This document shows positions 21,727 through 33,111 of a stretch of DNA of 41,130 nt, one piece after another. Location of the stretch: contig JAFDBS010000226.1 in the NCBI GenBank assembly GCA_019313185.1, positions 1 to 41,130 of the forward strand. Direction: 5' to 3'. Origin of the DNA: Deltaproteobacteria bacterium (GTDB lineage: Bacteria; Desulfobacterota; Desulfuromonadia; Desulfuromonadales; BM103). The notes below the pieces were generated by a model. The model was not told the origin of the DNA. It searched no databases and saw only the letters and a program-made list of their open reading frames with translations. A program made the position numbers and the translations under genes. Every line of letters starts with the position of its first letter. Position 1 is the stretch's first letter.

Positions 21727-21767
21727 AGGCTATTTGACCCAAGTATTTGGGCGGTAGCCTTTTTTTG
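21727..21767 (+). terminator. Rho-independent terminator upstream of ilvD
   Basis: AGGCTA...CCCAA-GTAT-TTGGG...TAGCCT followed by a T run; a weaker hairpin with TGCTTTTTTT precedes it near 21664-21697. Confidence 0.75.
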
Positions 21768-21867
21768 TTTTTTCCCCTTTACCATTCCAGTTTCCATGGG
21801 TATAAAGGTGGGATAAACACATTCAGCTGTCATTCTAGACACGTTATCATTTGGGAGTGGATTGATT

Positions 21868-23535
21868 ATGTCGCAAAAACGCAGTTCAGCAATTACAAAA
21901 GGTTTTGATCGCACACCTCATCGCGCCCTTCTCAAAGGAACAGGTGTTCCCCAGGAGCAAATGGATAAACCTTTTATAGGTATTGCCTCCTCATTTACCG
22001 ACTTGATACCAGGTCATACGGGGATGCGTGATTTGGAACGGTTTATTGAAAAAGGGGTCCATTCAGGTGGAGGTTACTCGTTCATCTTTGGGATACCCGG
22101 AGTCTGTGACGGGATTGCCATGGGGCATAAGGGCATGCATTATTCCCTGCCCACGCGAGAATTGATCGCCGACATGGTTGAATCAATTGCCGAGGCGCAC
22201 CGTCTCGACGGCCTTGTTCTATTGACCAATTGCGACAAGATCACGCCCGGCATGCTTATGGCCGCAGCCCGGTTAGACCTGCCATGCATTGTTGTTACGG
22301 CTGGTCCGATGATGACTGGCGCAGGGCGTGAAGGACGAAGATTTTCGTTTGTTACAGACACCTTCGAGGCCATGGCCCAATACAAGGCAGGCGTCATTGA
22401 TGAGCAGGAATTGATGGCTTGTGAAGACAAGGCCTGCCCCACGGCCGGGTCTTGCCAAGGCCTTTTTACTGCGAACACGATGGCGATCCTGACCGAGACC
22501 TTGGGCATGAGCCTGGTTCGCTGTGGAACGTCATTGGCCGTGTCTTCCCTCAAGCGCCGTATTGCTTTCGCAAGCGGTGAACGAATTGTCAGCCTGGTCA
22601 GAGAGGACATCACGCCGAGGCAGATCATGACCCGGGACGCCTTCGAAAACGCAATTCGAGTTGACTTGGCGTTGGGTGGATCCAGTAATACAGTTTTGCA
22701 CTTGCTGTCGATTGCCCGTGAAGCCGGCGTTGCGTTGCCTTTAGAGGAGTTCGATCGGCTTGCCCGGGAAACACCGCAGCTTGCATCCATGAACCCTGGC
22801 GGCGAGCATTTCATGGAAGACCTGGATGCTGCGGGCGGAGTGCCTGGCGTCCTCTATCAACTGCGCGATCGAATCAAGGACAACCCGACCCTTACGGGGC
22901 CTTCCATAAAAGCCATTATCGAGAGCATCGCCGATGTCGACCAAGATGTAATCCGTCCGGTTTCGAACCCGATCAGACCGGAGGGCGGGCTGGCCATTCT
23001 TTCAGGCAACCTGGCACCGTTCGGTTCTGTCGTGAAACAGTCTGGCGTTTCACAACAAATGATGCGATTCGAAGGGACCGCACGATGTTTCGACTCTGAA
23101 GAGGCGGCCATGGAAGCTTTGATGAACGGTGTTGTCGTTGCCGGTGATATTGTCGTCATCCGATATGAGGGGCCAAAGGGTGGACCGGGCATGAGAGAGA
23201 TGCTGGCCCCGACAGCAACATTGATGGGTTTGGGCCTCGGTGATAGTGTCGCTTTGATTACCGATGGGCGCTTTTCTGGAGGAACCCGTGGCCCATGTAT
23301 CGGTCATATTTCTCCCGAGGCGGCCGAAGGCGGCCCGATTGCTTTGGTGCAGGACGGAGACCGGATCCGTCTGGACATTCCGAACCGTCAACTCGAATTG
23401 CTGGTCGATGAAGATGAGCTCGCAGTGCGGAAGGCCTCTTGGTCTGCTCCCGAGGCGAAAATCAAGACAGGCTGGCTGGCCAGGTACGCCAAAGTTGTCA
23501 CGTCGGCCAACACCGGTGCTATCTGCAAGGCCTGA
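21868..23535 (+). CDS. ilvD: Dihydroxy-acid dehydratase
   Basis: [77 protein letters not shown]. Confidence 0.97.
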   Translation: MSQKRSSAITKGFDRTPHRALLKGTGVPQEQMDKPFIGIASSFTDLIPGHTGMRDLERFIEKGVHSGGGYSFIFGIPGVCDGIAMGHKGMHYSLPTRELIADMVESIAEAHRLDGLVLLTNCDKITPGMLMAAARLDLPCIVVTAGPMMTGAGREGRRFSFVTDTFEAMAQYKAGVIDEQELMACEDKACPTAGSCQGLFTANTMAILTETLGMSLVRCGTSLAVSSLKRRIAFASGERIVSLVREDITPRQIMTRDAFENAIRVDLALGGSSNTVLHLLSIAREAGVALPLEEFDRLARETPQLASMNPGGEHFMEDLDAAGGVPGVLYQLRDRIKDNPTLTGPSIKAIIESIADVDQDVIRPVSNPIRPEGGLAILSGNLAPFGSVVKQSGVSQQMMRFEGTARCFDSEEAAMEALMNGVVVAGDIVVIRYEGPKGGPGMREMLAPTATLMGLGLGDSVALITDGRFSGGTRGPCIGHISPEAAEGGPIALVQDGDRIRLDIPNRQLELLVDEDELAVRKASWSAPEAKIKTGWLARYAKVVTSANTGAICKA

Positions 23536-23602
23536 AGCGGTCTTGAGCTCTGGAACGAAAAGTCGTAGACTGATAAATAAGTCCTAAACGAGGAGAAATA
23601 AC

Positions 23603-25300
23603 GTGAAACTGACTGGTTCGAAAATCCTTTTGGAGAGCTTTGTCAAAGAAGGTGTTGATACGATTTTTGGATATCCGGGCGGTACGGTCATTAATATCTA
23701 TGACGACCTCATGGATTATCCGATCAAGCATATCCTGACTCGCCATGAACAGGCCGCAGTGCATGCCGCGGATGGTTATGCCAGGGCGACCGGCAAAGTT
23801 GGTGTTGCCATCGCCACCAGCGGTCCTGGTGCGACCAATACCATTACCGGCATAGCAACCGCCTACATGGATTCTATCCCCCTCGTGGTTATCACGGGCC
23901 AAGTCCCAACCCCGCTGATTGGCAACGACGCTTTTCAGGAAGCCGACATTATCGGGATTACGCGTCCGATTACCAAGCACAACTACTTGGTCAAGGATGT
24001 CAAAGACTTGGCCTTGACCATTAAAAAAGCCTTTTTCATCGCCCGGACGGGCCGGCCCGGCCCGGTCGTGATCGACCTGCCAAAGGACGTCCAGCTGGCA
24101 AGCACCAATTACGAATATCCTGATAAGGTTGAGTTGCGAGGCTACAAGCCGACCTACAGCGGCAATGCGCGGATGGTCGAAAAAGCAACAAAAATGATTT
24201 TGGCTGCCAAAAGACCGGTTATTTACGTTGGCGGCGGGGCCTCTCTAACAGATGCCCACCAAGAACTGCTTGAGCTCGCTGAAAAGATTAATGCTCCGGT
24301 TACGACGACTTTGATGGGTATGGCGAGTTTTCCGAAAACCCACCGCCTCTCTCTCGGGATGCTTGGGATGCACGGAACTTATTATGCGAACATGGCTGTT
24401 ACCAATGCGGATGTGCTGATTGCTCTCGGGGCTCGTTTCGATGACCGGGTGACAGGTAAAATCGCAACGTTCGCGCCGCATGCCAAGATCATCCATGTTG
24501 ACATCGATCCAACTTCGATCAAGAAAAATGTTCGGGTCGATCTGCCGATCGTCGGTGACCTCAAAGATGTTTTGAGAAAAATTGTCAAGTCGCTCGATGG
24601 AGTCCAAGACGAAGTCAACGAGATGGTTGCCGGCCTCCAAGCATGGCACGAAGAGATAACCGGATGGCGAAAAGATCAGCCGATGACCTATAAAACATCG
24701 GCGCAGGAAATTAAGCCTCAATTCGTTATCGAAAAGCTTCGCGAACTCTCGAATGACGACGCAATCATCACAACGGAAGTTGGCCAGCACCAAATGTGGA
24801 CAGCACAATTCTTCGATTTTCTTAAACCGCGTACGTTCCTGTCATCAGGCGGCTTGGGGACCATGGGATTTGGGCTTCCGGCAGCGCTTGGTGCGCAAGC
24901 CGCTTTTCCAAATCGCCAGGTAATCGATGTGTCTGGAGATGGTTCGTTCCAGATGAACTCCCAGGAGCTTGCGACCTTGGTCCAATATCGTCTGCCGGTT
25001 AAGATTGTTATTCTGAACAACAACTTTCTGGGTATGGTCCGCCAGTGGCAACAGCTCTTCTTCGACAAGCGCTACAGCCAGACTTGCCTCGAACTCCCTA
25101 TTGACTTTACCAAGTTAGCAGAAGCATATGGTGCCACCGGACTGCGCGCCACCAAGCCAGAAGAGGTGGCCGATGTCATCAAAACCGCGTTTGCCACGGA
25201 CGGCCCGGTCATTATGGAATTCAAAATCTCCCGTGAAGAGAATGTTATGCCAATGGTTCCGGCAGGCGCTGGTTTGAATGAAATGGTGCTTGCGTCATAA
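23603..25300 (+). CDS. ilvB: Acetolactate synthase large subunit
   Basis: [56 protein letters not shown]. Confidence 0.97.
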   Translation: MKLTGSKILLESFVKEGVDTIFGYPGGTVINIYDDLMDYPIKHILTRHEQAAVHAADGYARATGKVGVAIATSGPGATNTITGIATAYMDSIPLVVITGQVPTPLIGNDAFQEADIIGITRPITKHNYLVKDVKDLALTIKKAFFIARTGRPGPVVIDLPKDVQLASTNYEYPDKVELRGYKPTYSGNARMVEKATKMILAAKRPVIYVGGGASLTDAHQELLELAEKINAPVTTTLMGMASFPKTHRLSLGMLGMHGTYYANMAVTNADVLIALGARFDDRVTGKIATFAPHAKIIHVDIDPTSIKKNVRVDLPIVGDLKDVLRKIVKSLDGVQDEVNEMVAGLQAWHEEITGWRKDQPMTYKTSAQEIKPQFVIEKLRELSNDDAIITTEVGQHQMWTAQFFDFLKPRTFLSSGGLGTMGFGLPAALGAQAAFPNRQVIDVSGDGSFQMNSQELATLVQYRLPVKIVILNNNFLGMVRQWQQLFFDKRYSQTCLELPIDFTKLAEAYGATGLRATKPEEVADVIKTAFATDGPVIMEFKISREENVMPMVPAGAGLNEMVLAS

Positions 25301-25390
25301 TCATTGAAGGCTTGCACTGGCAAGTGATGGAGACGGGAGCACTGTGTTGTTGTGCTGTCTGCGCTGTAAAATTGTTATCAGGAGTTGAAA

Positions 25391-25885
25391 ATGAGACATA
25401 CCATTTCTGTGTTGGTTGAAAATGAGTTCGGTGTCCTAACCCGAGTTGCAGGCCTTTTTTCCGGTCGGGGATTCAACATTGAAAGTCTATCTGTTGCGCC
25501 GACTTTAGACCCGACTATTTCAAGGATGACGATTGTCACCAGCGGTGATGACCAGATTCTCGAGCAGATTAACAAACAACTCAACAAACTGATTGATACC
25601 ATCAAGGTCATTGACTTTACCGGCGAAGATTATGTTGAGCGTGAGATGGCGTTGATCAAGGTGACTGCAGAAGACGACACCCGTGCTGAGATTCTGAGGA
25701 TTTGTGATATTTTTCGCGGGAAGGTGGTCGATGTGACTCCAAAATGTTACACGGTCGAAGTGACCGGTTCACCAGCAAAGGTCAGTGCTATTGTCGATTT
25801 GTTGCGGCCAATGGGGATCAAAGAACTGGTGCGGACTGGACCAGTGGTTCTCGGCAGGGGACCGAAAGCATGGAAGGCCGGATGA
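25391..25885 (+). CDS. ilvN: Acetolactate synthase small subunit
   Basis: RHTISVLVENEFGVLTRVAGLFSGRGFNIESLSVAPT (ACT domain). Confidence 0.96.
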   Translation: MRHTISVLVENEFGVLTRVAGLFSGRGFNIESLSVAPTLDPTISRMTIVTSGDDQILEQINKQLNKLIDTIKVIDFTGEDYVEREMALIKVTAEDDTRAEILRICDIFRGKVVDVTPKCYTVEVTGSPAKVSAIVDLLRPMGIKELVRTGPVVLGRGPKAWKAG

Positions 25886-25932
25886 ACCAAACGTTGCCCG
25901 AGAGACCCCCGACGCCCCGGTTGACAAAACAG

Positions 25933-25961
25933 TTGGCCGGGATGTTTTGTTGTGGTATAAA
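25933..25961 (+). promoter_or_regulatory. Predicted internal promoter for ilvC
   Basis: TTGGCC (25933-25938), 17-bp spacer, extended -10 TGGTATAAA (TATAAA 25956-25961). Confidence 0.35.
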
Positions 25962-26004
25962 TGTCCGCTATTTTTAAGGGTGAAACCCGTAAAGGAGGAT
26001 AAAT

Positions 26005-27024
26005 ATGAAGATTTATTATGACAAAGATGCCAATCTTGATGTGTTCAAGGGCAAAAAGGTTGCCGTTATTGGTTACGGCAGCCAAGGACATGCTCATGCG
26101 AATAACCTGAAAGACAGTGGATTTGAAGTGATCGTCGCGGAATATCCACAAGGTGGAGACAACTGGACCAAAGCAGAAAAAGCAGGCCATCAAGTGATGA
26201 TGACGGCCGATGCCGTCAACGCCGCCGATGTGATCATGATATTGCTCCCCGATGAAATGCAGGCTGATATTTATAATGCGCAAATAGCTCCTCATATCAA
26301 GCCGGGCAGTTACATCGGTTTTGCTCACGGATTTAACATTCATTACAATCAGATCGTTCCTGCTGAAGATATCAACGTTTTTATGGTTGCACCGAAAGGC
26401 CCTGGCCACACTGTACGGAATGAGTATGTCCAAGGCGGCGGTGTTCCCTGCCTGATCGCCGTCGAGAAAGACCCTTCTGGCAATACCAAGGACATCGCCA
26501 TGGCTTATGCCTGCGGTGTTGGCGGGGGGCGGTCTGGGATTATCGAAACATCCTTCCGTGAGGAAACCGAAACCGACCTGTTCGGAGAGCAGGTTGTTCT
26601 TTGCGGTGGAACAACTGCCTTGGTCCAAGCCGGATACGAAGTGCTGGTCGAAGCCGGTTATGCTCCCGAAATGGCCTATTTCGAGTGTCTGCACGAACTG
26701 AAACTGATCGTTGACCTGCTTTATGAAGGTGGCATTGCGAATATGCGCTATTCGATTTCAAATACCGCCGAGTTCGGCGATTTCACGCGTGGTCCGAGGA
26801 TTATTAACGAGGACACCAAAGAGGAAATGCGCCAGATTCTCTCTGAGATTCAAACGGGTGAGTTTGCCCGCGAATGGATACTCGAGACCAAAGCAAACAA
26901 GCCTGTCCTGAACGCGTTAAGACGTATCGGTGCTGAACATCCCATCGAAGAAGTCGGTGACCGCCTTCGGGGCATGATGAGTTGGATTGGTAAAAGTAAG
27001 CTGGTCGACAAGTCTAAGAACTGA
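26005..27024 (+). CDS. ilvC: Ketol-acid reductoisomerase
   Basis: [47 protein letters not shown]. Confidence 0.97.
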   Translation: MKIYYDKDANLDVFKGKKVAVIGYGSQGHAHANNLKDSGFEVIVAEYPQGGDNWTKAEKAGHQVMMTADAVNAADVIMILLPDEMQADIYNAQIAPHIKPGSYIGFAHGFNIHYNQIVPAEDINVFMVAPKGPGHTVRNEYVQGGGVPCLIAVEKDPSGNTKDIAMAYACGVGGGRSGIIETSFREETETDLFGEQVVLCGGTTALVQAGYEVLVEAGYAPEMAYFECLHELKLIVDLLYEGGIANMRYSISNTAEFGDFTRGPRIINEDTKEEMRQILSEIQTGEFAREWILETKANKPVLNALRRIGAEHPIEEVGDRLRGMMSWIGKSKLVDKSKN

Positions 27025-27037
27025 TATCTTGAACACC

Positions 27038-27060
27038 TGGGCGGGACATTGTCCCGCCCA
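27038..27060 (+). terminator. Hairpin after ilvC, candidate terminator
   Basis: TGGGCGGGAC-ATT-GTCCCGCCCA, perfect 10-bp stem; weak T tract. Confidence 0.55.
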
Positions 27061-27080
27061 ATTTCTCATCAGGACATACC

Positions 27081-27728
27081 ATGCGTAATCGGCATCAGCC
27101 AGTGGCTGTCGAAGGTTATCCCTTTATAGTTTCATTCGCTTTCCTCACCCTGTTTTTTGCTGCACTCGACTGGGATGTTCTGACCTTGGCCTGCTTTGGC
27201 CTGACCCTGTTTACCGTCTACTTTTTCCGTAACCCTGAGCGGTTCCCCCCGGAAGATCCACGTGCAGTAGTTGCCCCGGCCGACGGCAAAATTATATTTA
27301 TTGGCAAGGTTGCCGAGGAACGTTATTTTGATGGTGCTGAGCTGACCAAAATCAGTATTTTCATGAACGTGTTCAACGTTCATGTCAATCGAGCGCCTGT
27401 CAGTGGTCAGATCCTCGACCTTTTCTACAATCGTGGCCGCTTTTTTAACGCGTCACTGGACAAGGCCAGCCTGGAAAACGAGCAGGCAGGCCTGTTGATC
27501 GAAACGAAAACAGGACAGCGCGTTCTGTGCGTACAGATCGCTGGTTTGGTTGCGAGACGGATTGTTTGCTATCCTGAGGTCGGCGATTCACTTGAACGTG
27601 GGATGCGATACGGTTTAATCCGGTTTGGCTCCCGCGTTGATGTCTTCCTGCCGCCCGAAGTCGATATCCAGGTTGCCCTTGGAGAGCGGACAGTCGCAGG
27701 AGAGACTGTTTTGGGATGTCTTGAATGA
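27081..27728 (+). CDS. psd: Phosphatidylserine decarboxylase proenzyme
   Basis: VVAPADGKIIFIGKV; FMNVFNVHVNRAPVSG; RFGSRVDVFLP (processing GS). Confidence 0.95.
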   Translation: MRNRHQPVAVEGYPFIVSFAFLTLFFAALDWDVLTLACFGLTLFTVYFFRNPERFPPEDPRAVVAPADGKIIFIGKVAEERYFDGAELTKISIFMNVFNVHVNRAPVSGQILDLFYNRGRFFNASLDKASLENEQAGLLIETKTGQRVLCVQIAGLVARRIVCYPEVGDSLERGMRYGLIRFGSRVDVFLPPEVDIQVALGERTVAGETVLGCLE

Positions 27729-28525
27729 GCCGTATTGGCGCACCATACGACCGTCGCGAAAGCTTGCGGCGCGGGGTTTACATCCTGCCAAATTTGGTGA
27801 CGACCGGAAGCCTCTTTGCAGGGTTTTACGGCATCGTCGCCACCATGAACGGCAATTACAATCTGGCCGCCTGGTTTATTCTCGTCTCTGCGCTGTTCGA
27901 CGGTCTTGACGGTAAGGTTGCAAGACTGACCGGGACGACTAGCCGTTTTGGTGTCGAGTACGACTCTTTGGCAGACCTTGTCGCTTTTGGTGTCTCGCCG
28001 GGGATGTTGATGTACGCATGGGCTCTCAAGCCCTTCGGCAAGCTTGGATGGTTGGCGGCCTTTTTATATGTTGTTTGTGGGGCGTTACGTTTGGCCCGTT
28101 TCAATGTTCAGGTCGACACCGTTGAGTCCAAAAAGTTCGTCGGACTGCCGATACCGGCCGCTGCAGGGATGGTAGCGTCATGTGTTCTGCTGTTTTTCCA
28201 TCTCGGTGGGTCAGGGACCATCAAAAAGGTCTCGATTTTAATTCTAATTTATGTGCTTGCCTATCTGATGGTCAGCAACATACGATTTTACGCATTTAAG
28301 GATCCCGAGTTGGTTAAGCGCCAGCCCTTTGGAATCCTGGTTCTGGCAATCTTTCTGATTATCGTCATCGTTGCCCAACCGGAAATCATGCTTTTTTCAA
28401 TGGCTTCTCTCTACCTGATCTCCGGTCCGGTTGGCACATTGATCAGTTTCATGCGTCAAAAAAAATGTGCTGCAACCGATGAGCATGATAATGTGGAAAT
28501 TCAAGATCAGGATTTCCAGGCATAA
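27725..28525 (+). CDS. pssA: CDP-diacylglycerol-serine O-phosphatidyltransferase
   Basis: LFDGLDGKVARLTGTTSRFGVEYDSLADLVAFGVSP (CDP-alcohol phosphotransferase motif); ATGA overlap with psd. Confidence 0.96.
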   Translation: MSRIGAPYDRRESLRRGVYILPNLVTTGSLFAGFYGIVATMNGNYNLAAWFILVSALFDGLDGKVARLTGTTSRFGVEYDSLADLVAFGVSPGMLMYAWALKPFGKLGWLAAFLYVVCGALRLARFNVQVDTVESKKFVGLPIPAAAGMVASCVLLFFHLGGSGTIKKVSILILIYVLAYLMVSNIRFYAFKDPELVKRQPFGILVLAIFLIIVIVAQPEIMLFSMASLYLISGPVGTLISFMRQKKCAATDEHDNVEIQDQDFQA

Positions 28526-28589
28526 TAAACGGGGTTTTGTTCCGCTTGACAAACCTTGAGGGTTTTTGTTTTACTAGCAAAAATATACA

Positions 28590-28832
28590 AATGCGTTGAA
28601 AAGGAGTAGTAAGCTCAAACGCTGTCACAGAGAGCCGGTGGTTGCTGCAAACCGGTACGGTATCGGGCTGAACTCGCCTTGGAGCTGCGAATGTGAAGGG
28701 CTTTTGCCTTGTAATATTCGTCGTAGACCCGCGTTAAGGGCAAAACAAGGGCCTTGTGGATTGACTGAGGCTGAAACAGGGTGGTACCGCGAAGCAAAGC
28801 TCTCGCCCCTGACCAAGGGTGAGGGCTTTTTT
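28590..28832 (+). ncRNA. T-box riboswitch, leucine-type (CTC specifier), upstream of leuA
   Basis: AGTAGTAAG; AGAGAGCCGGTGGTTGCTGCAAACCGG stem I; GAACTCGCC with CTC at 28673-28675; T-box AACAGGGTGGTACCGCG (28775-28791); terminator AGCTCTCGCCC...GGGTGAGGGCTTTTTT (28798-28832). Confidence 0.93.
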
Positions 28833-28979
28833 GTCGTCCAAACATGCTTTCGCTGTGAACTGTACAGAAGGGGGTGGTTTTTGTGGACTCTGACCTAAGT
28901 GAGCTTGACCTCATGACAGGCTGTGGTATCAATCGATTAGCCACACAAACGCAAAACCGCCGATCCAGGAGATTTAACG

Positions 28980-30536
28980 TTGGCAGAGGAGGCCATGATG
29001 AGCACAACGCAAAAGATTAAAATCTTCGATACAACACTGAGAGACGGTGAGCAGTCGCCCGGCGCCAGCATGAACATGGAAGAAAAACTTCGCATTGCGC
29101 ATCAGCTTGAAAAGCTGAACGTCGATATCATTGAGGCGGGGTTCCCGATTGCTTCAGAGGGCGATTTTGAAGCAGTCCGTCGTGTCGCCCAGACGATCAA
29201 AGGCCCCGAAATTGCTGGACTTTGCCGAGCGAATTTCAATGATATTGATCGAGCGTGGGACGCGCTCAAATTCGCAGGGGAACGTGGCCGGATCCACACG
29301 TTTATCGCCACCTCAGACATTCACATGGAGCGGAAACTCAAAATGCCGCCAGCGAAAGTTCTTGAAACGGCGGTCAAAGCGGTTAAACATGCGGCGGCGT
29401 ACACACCCAATGTCGAGTTTTCATGTGAAGATGCTGTCCGAACACGATTGGAATTCCTTGCCGAAATGGTCGCAGCTGTCATTGACGCTGGTGCCACAAC
29501 GGTCAATATCCCTGACACGGTCGGTTATGCAATTCCTTTCGAATTCTACAATATAATCAGCTACCTCAGAGAGAACGTGCCGAATATTGGCAAGGCTGTT
29601 CTCTCTGTCCACTGTCACAACGACTTGGGCCTGGCCGTCGCCAACTCTTTGGCGGCGATCCAGGCAGGAGCCGGACAGGTTGAGTGTACAATCAATGGCA
29701 TCGGCGAGCGTGCTGGCAACTGCTCCCTGGAAGAGGTGGTGATGGCTCTGCGAACTCGTAAAGACATCATGCCATATGAAAACAATGTTCGCACTGAGCA
29801 TATTTATGGTGCCAGCCGCCTGCTTTCAACCATTACAGGTATCGTTGTTCAACCCAACAAGGCTGTTGTTGGAGCGAACGCCTTTGCCCATGAAGCGGGA
29901 ATTCACCAGCACGGCGTGTTGATGGACAAAGAAACCTACGAAATCATGACTCCCGAGTCGATCGGACTGAACACCAACAAATTGGTCCTTGGCAAACACT
30001 CAGGGCGACATGCTTTCATTGCCCGCCTCCAGGAACTGGGTTATGACCTGACCAAAGATGACATTGAAAAAGCCTTTGTACGGTTCAAAGCGCTCGCGGA
30101 CAAAAAGAAAGAAATTTTTGACGAGGATCTTGATGCCATTGTTGCCGATGAAATCATTCGAATTCCAGAAACGATCAAACTTTTACAAATGAATGTTTCG
30201 TCGGGATCTTTTGCGGCACCAACAGCAACCGTTGAATTAGAAATCAAGGGAAAAATCAAAAAAACCGCCGTCATGGGAGATGGGCCGGTTGATGCCACGT
30301 TTAAAGCCATCAAGAAGCTGACCCGGATGAAACCGACCTTGATAAATTTTTCGGTCGGCTCTATTACCGGAGGGACTGATGCTCTTGGAGAATGTACAGT
30401 CAGGCTTGACCTCGATGGTCACGAAGTTCTGGGCCAGGGCGCGCACTCCGATATCATTGTCGCCAGTGCAAAGGCTTTCATCAATGCTTTGAACAAAGCG
30501 TTGAATGCAGCCCAGCGGAAACAGGTCCACCTCTAA
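28980..30536 (+). CDS. leuA: 2-isopropylmalate synthase
   Basis: [66 protein letters not shown]. Start ambiguous: TTG 28980 (AGGAG upstream) or ATG 28998 (GAGGAGG upstream). Confidence 0.95.
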   Translation: MAEEAMMSTTQKIKIFDTTLRDGEQSPGASMNMEEKLRIAHQLEKLNVDIIEAGFPIASEGDFEAVRRVAQTIKGPEIAGLCRANFNDIDRAWDALKFAGERGRIHTFIATSDIHMERKLKMPPAKVLETAVKAVKHAAAYTPNVEFSCEDAVRTRLEFLAEMVAAVIDAGATTVNIPDTVGYAIPFEFYNIISYLRENVPNIGKAVLSVHCHNDLGLAVANSLAAIQAGAGQVECTINGIGERAGNCSLEEVVMALRTRKDIMPYENNVRTEHIYGASRLLSTITGIVVQPNKAVVGANAFAHEAGIHQHGVLMDKETYEIMTPESIGLNTNKLVLGKHSGRHAFIARLQELGYDLTKDDIEKAFVRFKALADKKKEIFDEDLDAIVADEIIRIPETIKLLQMNVSSGSFAAPTATVELEIKGKIKKTAVMGDGPVDATFKAIKKLTRMKPTLINFSVGSITGGTDALGECTVRLDLDGHEVLGQGAHSDIIVASAKAFINALNKALNAAQRKQVHL

Positions 30537-30631
30537 AGACAATCCCGGCAAGAGGTCACCGGCAGCGTATTACCTGCTGGCGGTTGTTACAATTAAATCC
30601 ATCAGACCAAGACAGATCACGAGGAGTTCGT

Positions 30632-31918
30632 ATGGGACAAACCACAGCTGAAAAGATTTTTTCATCGCATTTGCGCGACGAGCCCTTCCCGGGCACCAAA
30701 GTCCTTGATTTGGACCGCGTGCTTTGCCATGAAATCACCACGCCTGTTGCTATCGCCGACTTGGAATGGCGTGGCAAAGACCGGGTCTTTGATAACACTA
30801 AAATTAAAGCGGTGATTGATCACGTTACGCCTGCAAAAGACAGCAAAACAGCTCTTCAGGCAAAAATTTTGCGTGACTGGGCTCACCGACATGAGATCAA
30901 GGATTTTTTTGATGTTGGCCGAAATGGTGTGTGTCATGCCCTGTTCCCCGAAAAGGGATACATCCGTCCTGGCTTTACGGCGATCATGGGCGATTCGCAT
31001 ACGTGCACTCACGGGGCATTTGGAGCTTTTGCCGCCGGTGTTGGTACGACAGATCTTGAAGTGGGAATTTTGAAGGGTGTGTGCGCGTTCCGGGAGCCCA
31101 AGACAATCCGGGTCAACCTGGTGGGTCAACTGGCCACAGGGGTCTTTGCAAAGGATGTGATTCTTTACGTGATCGGCGAACTAGGCGTCAACGGTGCCAC
31201 TGACCGGGTCATAGAATTTCACGGCCCTGTCGTTGAAAGAATGAGCATGGATGCACGCATGACACTCTGTAATATGGCGATTGAAGCAGGGGGGACCTGC
31301 GGTATTTGCCAGCCTGATATGGTGACCGTGGAGTATCTTTGGCCGTTTATTCAGGCAGACTACCAGGACAAAGCGGCTGCGCTTGCTGATTTCCAGAAGT
31401 GGACGGCTGATGAAGATGCTGAGTACGATAAGGTTTTGAACTTCGATGTGACCGGGCTTGAGCCTCAAGTTACGTACGGCTACAAACCTGATTGTGTAAA
31501 GCCTGTTAAAGACATGACGGGGACAAAGGTCGATCAGGTTTATATTGGCACGTGCACGAACGGTCGTATCGAAGACTTGCGACAAGCAGCCGATATCCTC
31601 AAAGGACACCTCATTGCCGATACGGTCCGTGGCATCGTATCCCCTGCAACACCGAAAATCTTTCAGCAAGCCCTGCAGGAGGGTATTATTCAAATCTTTA
31701 TGGATTCCGGTTTTTGTGTCACCAATCCGACATGCGGAGCCTGTCTTGGTATGAGCAATGGGGTTTTGGCAGAGGGCGAGGTGTGCGCCTCGACAAGCAA
31801 TCGGAACTTCAATGGTCGGATGGGCAAGGGTGGAATGGTTCACTTGATGAGCCCGGCCACGGCTGCGGCCACGGCTATTACCGGCGTCATTACCGATGCC
31901 CGAACCTTGTCGGCCTGA
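30632..31918 (+). CDS. leuC: 3-isopropylmalate dehydratase large subunit
   Basis: MGDSHTCTHGAFGAFAAGVGTTDLE; YIGTCTNGRIEDLRQAADIL; NPTCGACLGMSNGVLAEGE. Confidence 0.96.
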   Translation: MGQTTAEKIFSSHLRDEPFPGTKVLDLDRVLCHEITTPVAIADLEWRGKDRVFDNTKIKAVIDHVTPAKDSKTALQAKILRDWAHRHEIKDFFDVGRNGVCHALFPEKGYIRPGFTAIMGDSHTCTHGAFGAFAAGVGTTDLEVGILKGVCAFREPKTIRVNLVGQLATGVFAKDVILYVIGELGVNGATDRVIEFHGPVVERMSMDARMTLCNMAIEAGGTCGICQPDMVTVEYLWPFIQADYQDKAAALADFQKWTADEDAEYDKVLNFDVTGLEPQVTYGYKPDCVKPVKDMTGTKVDQVYIGTCTNGRIEDLRQAADILKGHLIADTVRGIVSPATPKIFQQALQEGIIQIFMDSGFCVTNPTCGACLGMSNGVLAEGEVCASTSNRNFNGRMGKGGMVHLMSPATAAATAITGVITDARTLSA

Positions 31919-31929
31919 AGGAGGGCAGT

Positions 31930-32466
31930 ATGAAAAAAACGTTTGGCGGGCCATCAATTTTTCTCGACCGCAATGATATTAACACCGATGAGATCATACC
32001 GGCTAAATACCTGACCGAGGTCACCAAAGACGCCCTGAAGCCTTTCTGCCTTGAGGATCTCAAATTAGAAGGCTTCGATCCCAATGGGAGCAAGCTAAAA
32101 AAGGCCCGAGTTATCGTGACACGACAAAATTTTGGTTGTGGGTCGTCTCGAGAACATGCTCCCTGGGTGCTTGAAGTCAATGAGATCCATACAGTTATAG
32201 CCGAAAGCTATGCGCGGATTTTTCGACAGAATATGTTCAATTGCGGCATGCTTGCGATCGAGTTGCCGAAAGATCAAATTGATTCGCTTTTCAAGCTGGA
32301 GCAATCCTCGAAAGAGGGTGTCGAGATTGAAATACACTTGGAAGAACAAGTCATTGTGGCCTCAAATGAGATGAGCAAGGAACGGTTCAACTTCAAGATC
32401 AGCCCGTTCGACAAAGCCTTGGTCGAAGCCGGTGGATGGGTTGAATACGCTGACGCCAGATATTGA
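31930..32466 (+). CDS. leuD: 3-isopropylmalate dehydratase small subunit
   Basis: LDRNDINTDEIIPAKYLTEV; ARVIVTRQNFGCGSSREHAPWVL. ATG 31930 is in frame with the track ORF from 31552. Confidence 0.96.
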   Translation: MKKTFGGPSIFLDRNDINTDEIIPAKYLTEVTKDALKPFCLEDLKLEGFDPNGSKLKKARVIVTRQNFGCGSSREHAPWVLEVNEIHTVIAESYARIFRQNMFNCGMLAIELPKDQIDSLFKLEQSSKEGVEIEIHLEEQVIVASNEMSKERFNFKISPFDKALVEAGGWVEYADARY

Positions 32467-32528
32467 GAACAATTGGTTCTGTCCTGCCAAGTGGGCCCCT
32501 GCTCCTCTTCAGCGAGGCCTTAGAAAGC

Positions 32529-32557
32529 TTGACTTAGCCACGAGGGAATGTTAAAAG
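32529..32557 (+). promoter_or_regulatory. Predicted promoter for ndk
   Basis: TTGACT (32529-32534), 17-bp spacer, TAAAAG (32552-32557). Confidence 0.35.
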
Positions 32558-32604
32558 CTCTTGGCTCGCAGATGACAGACATGAACCATTATGGAGGATC
32601 TCCC

Positions 32605-33024
32605 GTGACAGAGAAAACTTTCGCAATTATCAAGCCTGACGCCTTTGCTGCCGGACATGCCGGAAAAATTCTGCAGCGCATCTATGCCGAAGGATTCAAC
32701 GTAATCGGCATGAAGAAGCTCTACATGAGTAAAGTGGAAGCGGAAGGTTTTTATTATGTTCATAAAGATCGCCCTTTTTTTGGAGAGCTGACCGATTTTA
32801 TGAGCAGCGGACCTTGTGTTGTGATGGTCCTTGAAGCCGAAGGAGCTATTAAGAAATGGCGCGACTTGATGGGTGCGACCAATCCGGCGGAGGCAGAAGA
32901 AGGCACTCTCCGAAAAGAATTCGGCACCAATATCGGTGAAAATGCTACGCACGGCTCCGATGCACCGGAAACAGCGGCATTTGAAATTCCGTACTTCTTT
33001 TCTGGATTGGAACTTCTTGGATAA
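32605..33024 (+). CDS. ndk: Nucleoside diphosphate kinase
   Basis: [24 protein letters not shown]; active-site [19 protein letters not shown] start after GGAGG. Confidence 0.96.
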   Translation: MTEKTFAIIKPDAFAAGHAGKILQRIYAEGFNVIGMKKLYMSKVEAEGFYYVHKDRPFFGELTDFMSSGPCVVMVLEAEGAIKKWRDLMGATNPAEAEEGTLRKEFGTNIGENATHGSDAPETAAFEIPYFFSGLELLG

Positions 33025-33049
33025 TTCGAGACAGAAAAACTTGTTTCCC

Positions 33050-33086
33050 AAAAGGCCCTTCGGTACAATCCGAAGGGCCTTTTTTG
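33050..33086 (+). terminator. Terminator downstream of ndk
   Basis: AAAAGGCCCTTCGG-TACAAT-CCGAAGGGCCTTTT plus T tract. Confidence 0.85.
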
Positions 33087-33111
33087 ACAATTTTGGGTTA
33101 GTATTCCAGAT

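Noticed and set aside
22140-22814. 224-aa minus-strand ORF antisense to ilvD
   Set aside because: Shadow ORF opposite ilvD; Ser/Arg-rich translation without domain motifs.
25747-26694. 315-aa minus-strand ORF antisense to ilvN/ilvC
   Set aside because: Mirrors well-supported plus-strand genes, low-plausibility protein composition, no RBS/operon context; consistent with codon-bias shadow ORFs.
28596-28898. 100-aa ORF upstream of leuA
   Set aside because: Lies over the T-box leader and its terminator, so it is an RNA element rather than a protein gene.
31181-31957. 258-aa minus-strand ORF antisense to leuC
   Set aside because: Fully overlaps leuC with strong motifs; no recognisable domain.
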